From: Actinospica sp035712985
GTDB lineage: Bacteria > Actinomycetota > Actinomycetes > Streptomycetales > Catenulisporaceae
Direction of reading: 5' to 3'
Assembly (NCBI GenBank): GCA_035712985.1
Contig: DASTAE010000030.1
Location: 1-8,720 of the forward strand
DNA length: 8,720 bases
Of the stretch, positions 1 through 6,455 are shown piece after piece. A program made the translations under genes and the position numbers. Numbering within the stretch: the stretch's first letter is position 1; every line of letters starts with the position of its first letter. The notes under the pieces were generated by a model. That model saw only the letters and a program-made list of their open reading frames with translations. It made no database searches and was not told the origin of the DNA.

Positions 1-1
1 C

Positions 2-1318
2 GAGTATGCCGTCGGTTACGTGGTGGTCTCCGACGGCAGAATCGTGCAGGTGGGCCCCGGAGCTGCCCCGGTCCTCCAGCACGATGGAGCCCGGGTGGTG
101 GACGGTAGTGGGTGCCTTGCCACCCCCGGGCTCGTTAACTCCCACCATCATCTCTACCAGTGGATCTTCCGCGGCCTGGCCAGGGACGCCACCCTCTTCG
201 ACTGGCTCACCGAGCTGTATCCGAGGTGGGCCCGGATCGACGAGCCCGCGGTCCACGCGGCGGCCCGCGCCGGCCTCGGCTGGCTGGCGCTCGGCGGCTG
301 CACCACCTCCGCCGACCACCACTACCTCTTCCCGCGCGGCTCCGGCGACCTGCTCGGCGCCACGATCCGCGCGGCCCGCGAGGTCGGCGTGCGGCTGGAC
401 GCGACCCGCGGCTCGATGGACCTCGGCCGCTCGGCCGGGGGGCTGCCGCCTGACTCGGTCGTCGAGGACCTCGACGAGATCCTCGCGGCGAGCAGGGCGG
501 CCGTCGAGCGGTACCACGACCCGTCACCCGGCTCGCTGACCAGGATCGCGCTCGCGCCCTGCTCGCCCTTCTCGGTCACCGCCGAGCTGATGAAGCAGTC
601 GGCGGTGCTGGCCCGCGAGCTCGGCGTGCGGCTGCACACGCACCTCGCCGAGACCGTCGAGGAGGACGCGTACTGCCGGGAGCAGTTCGGCGTCACCCCG
701 GCGGAGTACGTCGAATCACTCGGCTGGATGGGTGAGGACGTCTGGTTCGCGCACGGAGTGCACCTCGACGACGCCGCGATCACTCGTATGGCCGACACCG
801 GGACCGGCCTCGCGCACTGCCCCAGCTCGAACGGCCGACTCGGCGCGGGCCTCGCCCCGATCAAGGCCCTGCTGAACGCGGGCGCCCCGGTCGGCCTCGG
901 CGTGGACGGAGCCGCCTCGCAGGAGTCCGGCATCCTCGTCGAGGAGCTGCGCCAGGCCGTCTACGTCTCCCGCTACCGGGCCCTGACCGGCGCCGCCGAC
1001 AAGTCCCTCGACGCCAGAGCCGCGCTCCACCTGGCCACGGCCGGTGGCGCCCGGGTCCTCGGCCGACAGGACGAGATCGGCTCCCTGGCCCCCGGCTACT
1101 GCGCCGACGTCGCCCTCTGGAAACTCGACGGCCTCGGCCACGCCGACATCACCGACCCCGTCGCCGCCCTCGTCTTCGGCCCTCCCGCTCCGCTCAAGCT
1201 GCTGACCGTGCACGGCGAGATCGTCGTCGAGGACGGCGAGCTGCGGAACGTGGACGCCGCCGAGCTGGCCCGCGACGCGAAGGCCGCCCACCTGCGGATG
1301 ATGGAGGCGAGCCGATGA
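2..1318 (+). CDS. 8-oxoguanine deaminase, amidohydrolase family (5' end cut by window edge)
   Basis: This cytosolic metal-dependent amidohydrolase (COG0402 group) is predicted to deaminate 8-oxoguanine to urate plus ammonia. The metal and catalytic residues are visible: the NSHHHLYQ motif with His codons at 143 and 149, HTHLAE (His at 635 and 641), HGVHL (His at 752), HCPSSNGRLG (His at 815) and the Asp of GVDGAAS at 905. The HCPSSN/GVDGAASQES pattern fits the 8-oxoguanine deaminase / hydroxydechloroatrazine hydrolase subgroup better than classical guanine deaminases; this assignment is from memory of the family. The frame is open to the left edge and the first visible residues (EYAVGYVVVSDGRI) are family sequence, so the true start lies upstream and about 20-25 residues are missing. 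The GTG codons at 20 and 23 are unlikely to be the start. The stop overlaps the pucD start (ATGA), which implies co-transcription and coupled translation. Guanine deaminase activity (guanine to xanthine) is the main alternative. Confidence 0.9.
   Translation, partial: EYAVGYVVVSDGRIVQVGPGAAPVLQHDGARVVDGSGCLATPGLVNSHHHLYQWIFRGLARDATLFDWLTELYPRWARIDEPAVHAAARAGLGWLALGGCTTSADHHYLFPRGSGDLLGATIRAAREVGVRLDATRGSMDLGRSAGGLPPDSVVEDLDEILAASRAAVERYHDPSPGSLTRIALAPCSPFSVTAELMKQSAVLARELGVRLHTHLAETVEEDAYCREQFGVTPAEYVESLGWMGEDVWFAHGVHLDDAAITRMADTGTGLAHCPSSNGRLGAGLAPIKALLNAGAPVGLGVDGAASQESGILVEELRQAVYVSRYRALTGAADKSLDARAALHLATAGGARVLGRQDEIGSLAPGYCADVALWKLDGLGHADITDPVAALVFGPPAPLKLLTVHGEIVVEDGELRNVDAAELARDAKAAHLRMMEASR
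1303..1307 (+). promoter_or_regulatory. Shine-Dalgarno site for pucD
   Basis: GGAGG lies inside the last codons of the deaminase gene, 7 bases before the ATG at 1315. It supports this ATG as the pucD start and translational coupling through the ATGA overlap. Confidence 0.75.
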
Positions 1319-3690
1319 CCGTCACCGGCCCCGCCGCCTCCGCCTCCGCCTCCACTTCCGCCTCCACCCGCGAGAACAACGGAGTCGGCGGCAGCCCGCT
1401 TCGCCCCGACGGCACGCTCAAGGTCACCGGCGAGTTCGCCTACTCCTCGGACCTGTGGGCCGAGGGCATGCTCTACGGCTCGACCCTGCGCAGCCCGCAC
1501 CCCCGCGCCCGGATCGTCGGCGTCGACACGTCCGCGGCCGAGGCGATGGCCGGCGTCCACGCGGTCCTGACCGGCGCCGACATCCCCGGCAAGAAGACCT
1601 ACGGCCTGATCACGGACGACTGCCCGGTCCTGGCGATCGGCGAGGTGCGCTATCACGGCGAGCCGGTCGCCATCGTCGCCGCCGACGACCTCGACACCGC
1701 GCGGCGCGCCTGCAAGCTGATCGAGGTCGAGTACGAGGTCCTCGAACCCGTCTCCGACATGCGCCGCGCCGCGTTCGACCCGGACTGCCCGCGCGTGCAC
1801 GCCAGCCGCGAGGACAACATCGTGCGCTACCAGCCGGTCCGTCGCGGCGATCCGGACGCCGCCGAGCTGCGCGAGCGCGTGGCCGTCGTCGTGACCCGCG
1901 AGTACGAGGTCGGCATGCAGGATCAGGCCTTCCTCGGCCCCGAGTCGGGACTCGCCATCCCGGCCGAGGACGGCGGCGTCGCCCTGCACGTGGCGACCCA
2001 GTGGCTGCACGTGGACCAGGAGCAGATGGCCCCCTGCCTGGCGCTGCCGCCGGAGAAGGTGCGGCTCACGCTCGCGGGCGTGGGCGGCGCGTTCGGCGGC
2101 CGCGAGGACCTGTCCATGCAGATCCACGCCTCGATGCTCGCGCTGCGCACGCACCGGCCGGTCAAGATGGTCTACGACCGCAGGGAATCCTTCTTCGGCC
2201 ACGTGCACCGTCACCCGGCCCTGATGAAGTTCACCCATGCCGCCGACGCGCAGGGCCGTCTGGTGTACGCGAAGGCCGAGCTTCTCCTGGATGGCGGAGC
2301 GTATGCCTCGACCACAGAGGCCGTCGTCGGCAACGCCGCCTCACTCGGCATTGGGCCATACGAGTGCGACGACGTGCTCATTGAGGCATACGGGCTCTAC
2401 ACGAACAATCCGCCGTGCGGAGCAATGCGCGGCTTCGGAGCGGTCCAGGCCTGCTTCGCCTACGAATCCCAGATGGACGCGCTCGCCGCCGAACTCGGGA
2501 TGGACCCCGTCGAAGTGCGCCGGATCAACGCCGTGCACGAGGGCTCCATCCTGCCCACCGGCCAACGGATCGAGGGCCCGGCCCCGCTCCGCGAGATCCT
2601 CGACGAGCTCGTGACCATGCCGCTGCCCGCCGACGGTCCGCAACTTCCTCCCGGCGGCTACGGCAACACGACCAAGGGCGAAGGCGTGCGCCGCGGCGTC
2701 GGTTACGGCGTCGGCATCAAGAACATCTGCTACTCGGAGGGCTTCGACGACTTCTCCACCGCCCGCGTGCGCCTCGAGATCTCCGGCGGCGAGCCGATAG
2801 CCTCCGTGCACACGGCGGCGGCGGAGGTCGGCCAGGGCCTCGTCACCCTGCAGGCCCAGATCGCGCGCACCGAGCTGGGCGTCGAGCACGCGGTGGTCCT
2901 CCCCGCCGACACGACCGTCGGCTCGGCGGGATCGTCCTCCGCATCCCGCCAGTCCTACATGACCGGCGGCGCCGTCAAGACGGCCTGCGAGGCCGTCCGC
3001 ATGGAAGTGCTCGAACTGGCGCGGGTCCGGTTCCCCTCGCTCCTGTCCGAGACCGAGGAGTGGAACGACGTCCACCTCGCCGAATCCGCCCTCTACCTCG
3101 GCGAACGCCCGCTCGCCAAGCTCCGCGACGTGCTCGGCACGGACGTCGTCGAGGCCACCCGCGAGTACCACCACCGCCGCACCAACCCGCTCGATCCCGT
3201 GACCGGCCAGGGCGATTCGCACGTCCAGTTCGCCATGTGCGCGCATCGAGCCGTGGTCGATGTGGACATCGAACTCGGCCTCGTCCACGTGGTCCAGATG
3301 GATGTCGTCCAGGACGTAGGCAAGATCCTCAACCGCCTGTCCCTCGAAGGCCAGATCCAAGGCGGCACCGCGCAAGGCCTCGGCCTGGCCCTGATGGAGG
3401 AGATCCAGACCCGCGACGGCCTGGTCCGCAACCCCTCCTTCACCGACTACCTGATCCCGACGATCCTCGACATGCCGCCGCTCAACATGCGCATCCTCGA
3501 GTTCGCCGACCCCGAATCGCCCTACGGCCTGCGCGGCGCCGGCGAGCCCCCGACGCTGTCCTCGACCCCCGCGATCGTCGCCGCGGTCCGCGACGCCTGC
3601 GGCCAAGCGCTACGCCGCATCCCCCTGCGCCCCGAACACATCGCATTCGGCGACGCATCCGGTGATGAATCCAGTGGCGACGATGTCTGA
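1315..3690 (+). CDS. pucD: xanthine dehydrogenase, molybdopterin-binding subunit (PucD type)
   Basis: This is the catalytic large subunit of a multi-subunit xanthine dehydrogenase, which hydroxylates hypoxanthine and xanthine to urate in the cytosol. At 791 residues it is slightly longer than the roughly 745-residue B. subtilis PucD. An N-terminal Ala/Ser-rich tail (about 7-18) precedes the aldehyde oxidase/xanthine dehydrogenase a/b hammerhead domain (about 35-145) and the molybdenum-cofactor domains (about 165-770). Visible motifs are Gln229 in ATQWLH, GGAFGGRE (257-264), AMRGFG (370-375), EVGQG (504-508), the GSSSASRQSYMTGG loop and RGAGEPP with Glu744. By motif correspondence, Glu264, Arg372 and Glu744 match bovine Glu802, Arg880 and Glu1261. 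The first two bind purine and are replaced in aldehyde oxidases, which favours a purine substrate. The start ATG has a good Shine-Dalgarno site and overlaps the deaminase stop. The 3' end overlaps xdhC. The FAD and 2Fe-2S partner subunits are absent from the window. Confidence 0.93.
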   Translation: MTVTGPAASASASTSASTRENNGVGGSPLRPDGTLKVTGEFAYSSDLWAEGMLYGSTLRSPHPRARIVGVDTSAAEAMAGVHAVLTGADIPGKKTYGLITDDCPVLAIGEVRYHGEPVAIVAADDLDTARRACKLIEVEYEVLEPVSDMRRAAFDPDCPRVHASREDNIVRYQPVRRGDPDAAELRERVAVVVTREYEVGMQDQAFLGPESGLAIPAEDGGVALHVATQWLHVDQEQMAPCLALPPEKVRLTLAGVGGAFGGREDLSMQIHASMLALRTHRPVKMVYDRRESFFGHVHRHPALMKFTHAADAQGRLVYAKAELLLDGGAYASTTEAVVGNAASLGIGPYECDDVLIEAYGLYTNNPPCGAMRGFGAVQACFAYESQMDALAAELGMDPVEVRRINAVHEGSILPTGQRIEGPAPLREILDELVTMPLPADGPQLPPGGYGNTTKGEGVRRGVGYGVGIKNICYSEGFDDFSTARVRLEISGGEPIASVHTAAAEVGQGLVTLQAQIARTELGVEHAVVLPADTTVGSAGSSSASRQSYMTGGAVKTACEAVRMEVLELARVRFPSLLSETEEWNDVHLAESALYLGERPLAKLRDVLGTDVVEATREYHHRRTNPLDPVTGQGDSHVQFAMCAHRAVVDVDIELGLVHVVQMDVVQDVGKILNRLSLEGQIQGGTAQGLGLALMEEIQTRDGLVRNPSFTDYLIPTILDMPPLNMRILEFADPESPYGLRGAGEPPTLSSTPAIVAAVRDACGQALRRIPLRPEHIAFGDASGDESSGDDV
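1336..1365 (+). repeat. GCCTCC hexanucleotide repeat in the 5' end of pucD
   Basis: Three perfect tandem GCCTCC units (1336-1353) are followed by a degenerate ACTTCC unit and a fourth GCCTCC. They encode an alternating Ala-Ser/Thr tail before the folded part of PucD. Because the unit is 6 bases, gain or loss of copies would keep the reading frame. Confidence 0.7.
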
Positions 3691-4564
3691 CCTCACCGAC
3701 CGCATCGGGGCCTGGCACACCGCCGGCCATCCGTACGCGCTGGCCAGCATCGTGGACGTGCGGGGGAGCACCCCGCTCGACCTCGGCCCCGCCCTCGCCG
3801 TGGACGGGCAGGGCCGGGCCGTGGGCAGCGTGTCCGGCGGCTGTGTCGACGCGGCCGTGTACGACCTCTGCCTGCGCGTCCTCGGCAGCGCGTCCGACGG
3901 CCCCCTGCGCGAGACATACTCGGAAACGGACGAGGACGACCTCGCCCCCACCCTCGTCTGCGGCGGCGCGATCACCATCGAGGCCCGCCGCGTCGACCCC
4001 CGCCTCGAAGGGCCGCCGATGCCCGACCCGACCGACCCGCCGCGCCTGATCGTCTTCGGCGCCGTCGCCTTCACCGACGCCCTGGTGAAGCTGGGCAGGC
4101 TGCTCGACTACCACGTCACCGTCTGCGACGCCCGGCCCGTCTTCGCCACCAGGGAGCGCTACCCCTGGGCCGACGAGGTCGTGGTCAGCTGGCCGCACAA
4201 GTACCTCGTCGAGACCCCCGTGGACCACCGCACCGCCGTCTGCGTCCTGACCCACGACGAACGCTTCGACCTCCCCGTGCTCGAGGAGGCGCTCCGCATG
4301 CCCGTCGGCTACGTGGGCGCCATAGGCTCCCGCCGCACCTGCGCCCAGCGCCGCGCGCGCCTGGAAGCCCTCGGCGTCCCCCCGGAGCACCTGGCCCGCC
4401 TCCGCGCCCCGATCGGCCTCGACCTCGGCGCCCACACCCCCGAGGAGGTGGCCGTCTCCATCCTCGCCGAGATCATCGCCGCCTCCCGCGGCGGCTCCGG
4501 CCGCCCCCTGACGCAGACCGAGGGGCCGCTGCATCACGGCGACACTCCCAGAGCGGGAATGTGA
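3683..4564 (+). CDS. xdhC: XdhC/CoxI-family molybdenum cofactor maturation factor
   Basis: XdhC-type proteins bind the molybdenum cofactor and help its sulfuration and insertion into xanthine dehydrogenase; they are not part of the final enzyme. From ATG 3683 the protein is 293 residues. The N-terminal XdhC/CoxI domain (about 10-100) carries SVSGGCVD with Cys54 and VCGGAI with Cys93, the usual conserved cysteines. The C-terminal Rossmann-like XdhC_C domain (about 115-265) shows VFGAVAF, VTVCDARPVFAT, GSRRT (215-219) and PIGLDLGAHTPEEVAVSI from 243. The ATG at 3683 overlaps the pucD stop by 8 bases and gives a family-like N terminus (MSDLTDRI). In-frame alternatives are GTG 3662 and ATG 3665; no start has a strong Shine-Dalgarno site. 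It corresponds functionally to B. subtilis PucA, and the overlap places it in the pucD operon. Confidence 0.9.
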   Translation: MSDLTDRIGAWHTAGHPYALASIVDVRGSTPLDLGPALAVDGQGRAVGSVSGGCVDAAVYDLCLRVLGSASDGPLRETYSETDEDDLAPTLVCGGAITIEARRVDPRLEGPPMPDPTDPPRLIVFGAVAFTDALVKLGRLLDYHVTVCDARPVFATRERYPWADEVVVSWPHKYLVETPVDHRTAVCVLTHDERFDLPVLEEALRMPVGYVGAIGSRRTCAQRRARLEALGVPPEHLARLRAPIGLDLGAHTPEEVAVSILAEIIAASRGGSGRPLTQTEGPLHHGDTPRAGM

Positions 4565-4572
4565 CCGGCTGC

Positions 4573-4578
4573 TAGTCT
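4573..4578 (+). promoter_or_regulatory. -10-like element for the MFS gene (leaderless start)
   Basis: TAGTCT matches the actinobacterial -10 pattern TANNNT and ends 7 bases before the GTG at 4586, so transcription would begin at or next to the start codon. No convincing -35 box is seen, and no Shine-Dalgarno site precedes the GTG, which fits a leaderless mRNA. It lies in the 21-base gap after xdhC. Confidence 0.5.
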
Positions 4579-4585
4579 CCGAATC

Positions 4586-5848
4586 GTGATCAATCGGGGG
4601 CTGATCGAGCGGGTGGGGCGGGTCGTTCCGCCTGCCGGTCCGCAGCGTTCGATGGTGCCGTCGACGTTCGTCAATCTTCTGGGAAACGGACTCTTCAACA
4701 CCGCGTCGGTGCTCTACTTCACTCTGGTCGTCCACCTCACCGCCGCCCAAGTGGGGATCGGCCTCACGATCGCCGGGCTCATCGGGCTGGTCGCGGGCAT
4801 ACCGGCGGGCATTCTCGCGGATCGGCACGGTCCGTGGACGGTGACTGTCGCGACGCTCGCCGTGCAGGCCCTCACCGTCTCCGCGTTCCTGGCGATCCAC
4901 AGCGCGTTGCTGTTCACGCTCGTGGCCTGCGCGGACCGGATGGCGGCCTCGGCGAACAACGCGGCCCGCGGAGCGTTGATCGCGCGCGTCGGCGGTGGGA
5001 GGCCCGCGGAATTCCGGGCGAAGCTCCGCACCTTCGGCAACGCGGGGATCGTGCTCGGCGCGCTGGGTTCCGGAATCGCCGTCGAGATCGGCAGCCGGGC
5101 CGCATACACGGGATTGATCTTGGCGGACGCGGCCAGCTTCATCGCCGCGGCGCTGTTCCTTCTGCGAGTGCCGAGATACCCTCCGTCCCCGAGGCCCGCG
5201 AGCGACGAAACTCGAAGTGCGTTCGCCGATCGCCCATTCGCCGCGTTCGCAGCTCTTGAAGGGGCGATGGGGCTGCAGTACCAGGTCGTCTCGCTCATGC
5301 TGCCGATCTGGATCGCGACCCGCACGCACGCCCCGCACTGGACCGTGGCAGCGGCCTTCGCGCTCAACTCAGTCGTGTGCGTGCTGCTGCAGGCCCGCAT
5401 CGGCGCGAGAGTGGCGACGACGCAGGAAGGCGGCAATGCCTTCCGTCGAGCAGGCCTCGTGTTCCTCGCGAGCTGTCCACTCATCGCACTCTCCGCCGAC
5501 GTGCCCGGCACGCTCGCGCCCGTCCTCGTCATGGTCGCCATGTGCGTGCACAGCGTCGGCGAGATATGGGAGTCGTCCGCGAGCATGGCACTCGGCTTCG
5601 GTTTGGCACCCGACCACGCGCAAGGGCGGTATCAAGGTTCGCTCGGGCTCGGCTTCGATGCCGGGCAGGCCCTCGGCCCCGTCGTGCTGACCACGGTGTT
5701 CCTCGGCCTCGGGCAGCCCGGCTGGCTGCTGCTCGGCCTGTGCTTCGCGGGCCTCGGAGCACTCGGCCCGACGGTCACGAGGTGGGCCGAGCGCACCCCG
5801 CCCCGTCCGTTCGCCGCCGTTCCCCCGCCGCTTGACACCTCCCCCTAA
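4586..5848 (+). CDS. major facilitator superfamily (MFS) transporter
   Basis: This is a 420-residue integral membrane protein with about 12 hydrophobic segments in two bundles, separated by a hydrophilic loop at about 195-215 (PRYPPSPRPASDETR). The MFS motif A between helices 2 and 3 is visible as GILADRHGP from residue 75. The overall look is that of small-molecule or drug-efflux type MFS proteins. It does not resemble the usual bacterial purine permeases (NCS1 or NCS2 families), so the substrate cannot be named. The GTG start at 4586 is supported by a -10-like hexamer 7 bases upstream and by the lack of a Shine-Dalgarno site. A/T-ending codons are more frequent than in xdhC next door (10 of the first 53 by hand count), which suggests a different history. 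It may be unrelated to purine use, or export a purine product; the sequence does not decide this. Confidence 0.85.
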   Translation: MINRGLIERVGRVVPPAGPQRSMVPSTFVNLLGNGLFNTASVLYFTLVVHLTAAQVGIGLTIAGLIGLVAGIPAGILADRHGPWTVTVATLAVQALTVSAFLAIHSALLFTLVACADRMAASANNAARGALIARVGGGRPAEFRAKLRTFGNAGIVLGALGSGIAVEIGSRAAYTGLILADAASFIAAALFLLRVPRYPPSPRPASDETRSAFADRPFAAFAALEGAMGLQYQVVSLMLPIWIATRTHAPHWTVAAAFALNSVVCVLLQARIGARVATTQEGGNAFRRAGLVFLASCPLIALSADVPGTLAPVLVMVAMCVHSVGEIWESSASMALGFGLAPDHAQGRYQGSLGLGFDAGQALGPVVLTTVFLGLGQPGWLLLGLCFAGLGALGPTVTRWAERTPPRPFAAVPPPLDTSP

Positions 5849-5851
5849 GAT
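5846..5851 (+). promoter_or_regulatory. -10-like element for the YcxB-like gene, sharing the MFS stop codon
   Basis: TAAGAT fits TANNNT closely and ends 8 bases before the GTG at 5860, so the transcript would be leaderless or nearly so. Its first three bases are the TAA stop of the MFS gene. A TTGACA at 5832-5837 is only 8 bases away, too close to act as its -35 box. Confidence 0.5.
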
Positions 5852-5859
5852 TTCTGCTC

Positions 5860-6372
5860 GTGGCTGAACCCATAACCGTCGAGTTCGAGCTGGGCGCGGA
5901 CGAGGTGACCCAGGAGCTGGGTCTGCGGTCCGAGCGCAGGAACAGTCTGTACACCGCGGCCCTGATGATCGTGGCCGCGGGCGTGTGCCTCGCGTTCTAT
6001 CTGCAGGGCGACCGGCCGAAGATGTGGATGCCGGCGGCGCTGCTGGGGCTGTACGCGCTGGTCATGCTCTTCTACGTCTTCGTGCACCTGCCGCGCAGGA
6101 TCCGGGCCGACGCGGCGCGGCTGGCCGGGACGGCGCGGGTGAAGTTCGCCGACGACGGGATCCGGTACGGGGGCGCGGGGACGGCCAAGGGGTACAGCTG
6201 GGGCAAGGTGAGCAGCGTGCTCGACCGGCCGAGCGCCTGGGTGATCACCGCGGGCAAGAAGTCCGAGGGCTTCGTCATCCCCAAGCAGGCCGTGCCCGCC
6301 GACCAGGCCGAGCAGTTCGCGTCCTCTCTGCGCGAATGGTCCGGCAAGGCCTATAAGCAGCGCAAGCGCTAG
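5860..6372 (+). CDS. YcxB-like small membrane protein
   Basis: This is a 170-residue protein of unknown function. A short polar N-terminal part (about 1-29, starting like a YcxB-type beta strand, ITVEFELG) is followed by two hydrophobic helices at about 30-48 and 57-77. A basic stretch (LPRRIR) comes next, then a soluble C-terminal domain (about 85-165) with a YcxB/PH-like pattern: VKFADDGIRY, YSWGKVSSV (112-120) and FVIPKQAVP (138-146). The protein ends in a basic tail (KQRKR). The two adjacent helices and basic residues after the second suggest that both termini face the cytoplasm. The GTG start is chosen because a TAAGAT element sits 8 bases upstream and no other start precedes the conserved strand. 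The stop lies inside a hairpin. Nothing links it directly to purine metabolism. Confidence 0.8.
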   Translation: MAEPITVEFELGADEVTQELGLRSERRNSLYTAALMIVAAGVCLAFYLQGDRPKMWMPAALLGLYALVMLFYVFVHLPRRIRADAARLAGTARVKFADDGIRYGGAGTAKGYSWGKVSSVLDRPSAWVITAGKKSEGFVIPKQAVPADQAEQFASSLREWSGKAYKQRKR

Positions 6373-6398
6373 GCCGTACTCCGGAGACACGGCCTAGC
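6368..6398 (+). terminator. hairpin at the end of the YcxB-like gene
   Basis: A perfect 10-base inverted repeat, GCTAGGCCGT (6368-6377) and ACGGCCTAGC (6389-6398), encloses an 11-base loop and includes the TAG stop codon of the preceding gene. There is no T-run after it, so it would be a tail-less intrinsic terminator of the kind common in actinomycetes. It separates the YcxB-like transcript from the pucR promoter region. Confidence 0.6.
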
Positions 6399-6420
6399 CA
6401 CGCGGCGGCGCGATCTGCGC

Positions 6421-6428
6421 TGCGCGCA
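6421..6428. promoter_or_regulatory. short palindrome upstream of pucR, possible operator
   Basis: TGCGCGCA is a perfect 8-base palindrome about 13 bases upstream of the pucR -10 element, overlapping where a -35 box would be. The position would suit an autoregulatory operator. In DNA this GC-rich such short palindromes also occur by chance, so support is weak. Confidence 0.2.
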
Positions 6429-6440
6429 ACAAAGGCGCGG

Positions 6441-6446
6441 TACCGT
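6441..6446 (+). promoter_or_regulatory. -10-like element for pucR
   Basis: TACCGT fits the TANNNT pattern and ends 9 bases before the ATG at 6456, giving a leader of only about 0-3 bases. No Shine-Dalgarno site precedes the ATG, in keeping with leaderless translation. No clear -35 box is seen. Confidence 0.5.
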
Positions 6447-6455
6447 ATCGGCACT

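Noticed and set aside
20..22. GTG at 20 as the true start of the deaminase
   Set aside because: Codons upstream in the same frame to the window edge read as family sequence (EYAVGY), and starting here would remove the first strand of the fold.
1096..3606. Long - strand frames (1096-2238 and 2341-3606)
   Set aside because: They are antisense to the deaminase and pucD, with low-complexity composition (Gly, Ala, Val, Asp, His) and no family motifs, while the + strand proteins carry full catalytic motifs.
1455..3665. Alternative + strand frames inside pucD (1455-2384 and 2415-3665)
   Set aside because: Their translations are Arg/Pro/Ala-rich shadow sequences; the pucD frame is intact over its whole length, so these do not point to a frameshift.
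3482..5338. Long open frame on the - strand (618 residues)
   Set aside because: It runs opposite pucD, xdhC and the MFS gene. The translation is rich in Arg, Gly and Asp, with no recognisable domain, as expected for the antisense frame of GC-rich genes with biased third positions.
5832..5837. TTGACA as the -35 box of the YcxB-like gene
   Set aside because: Only 8 bases separate it from TAAGAT, far from the usual 16-19; it is better explained as the Leu-Asp-Thr codons at the end of the MFS gene.
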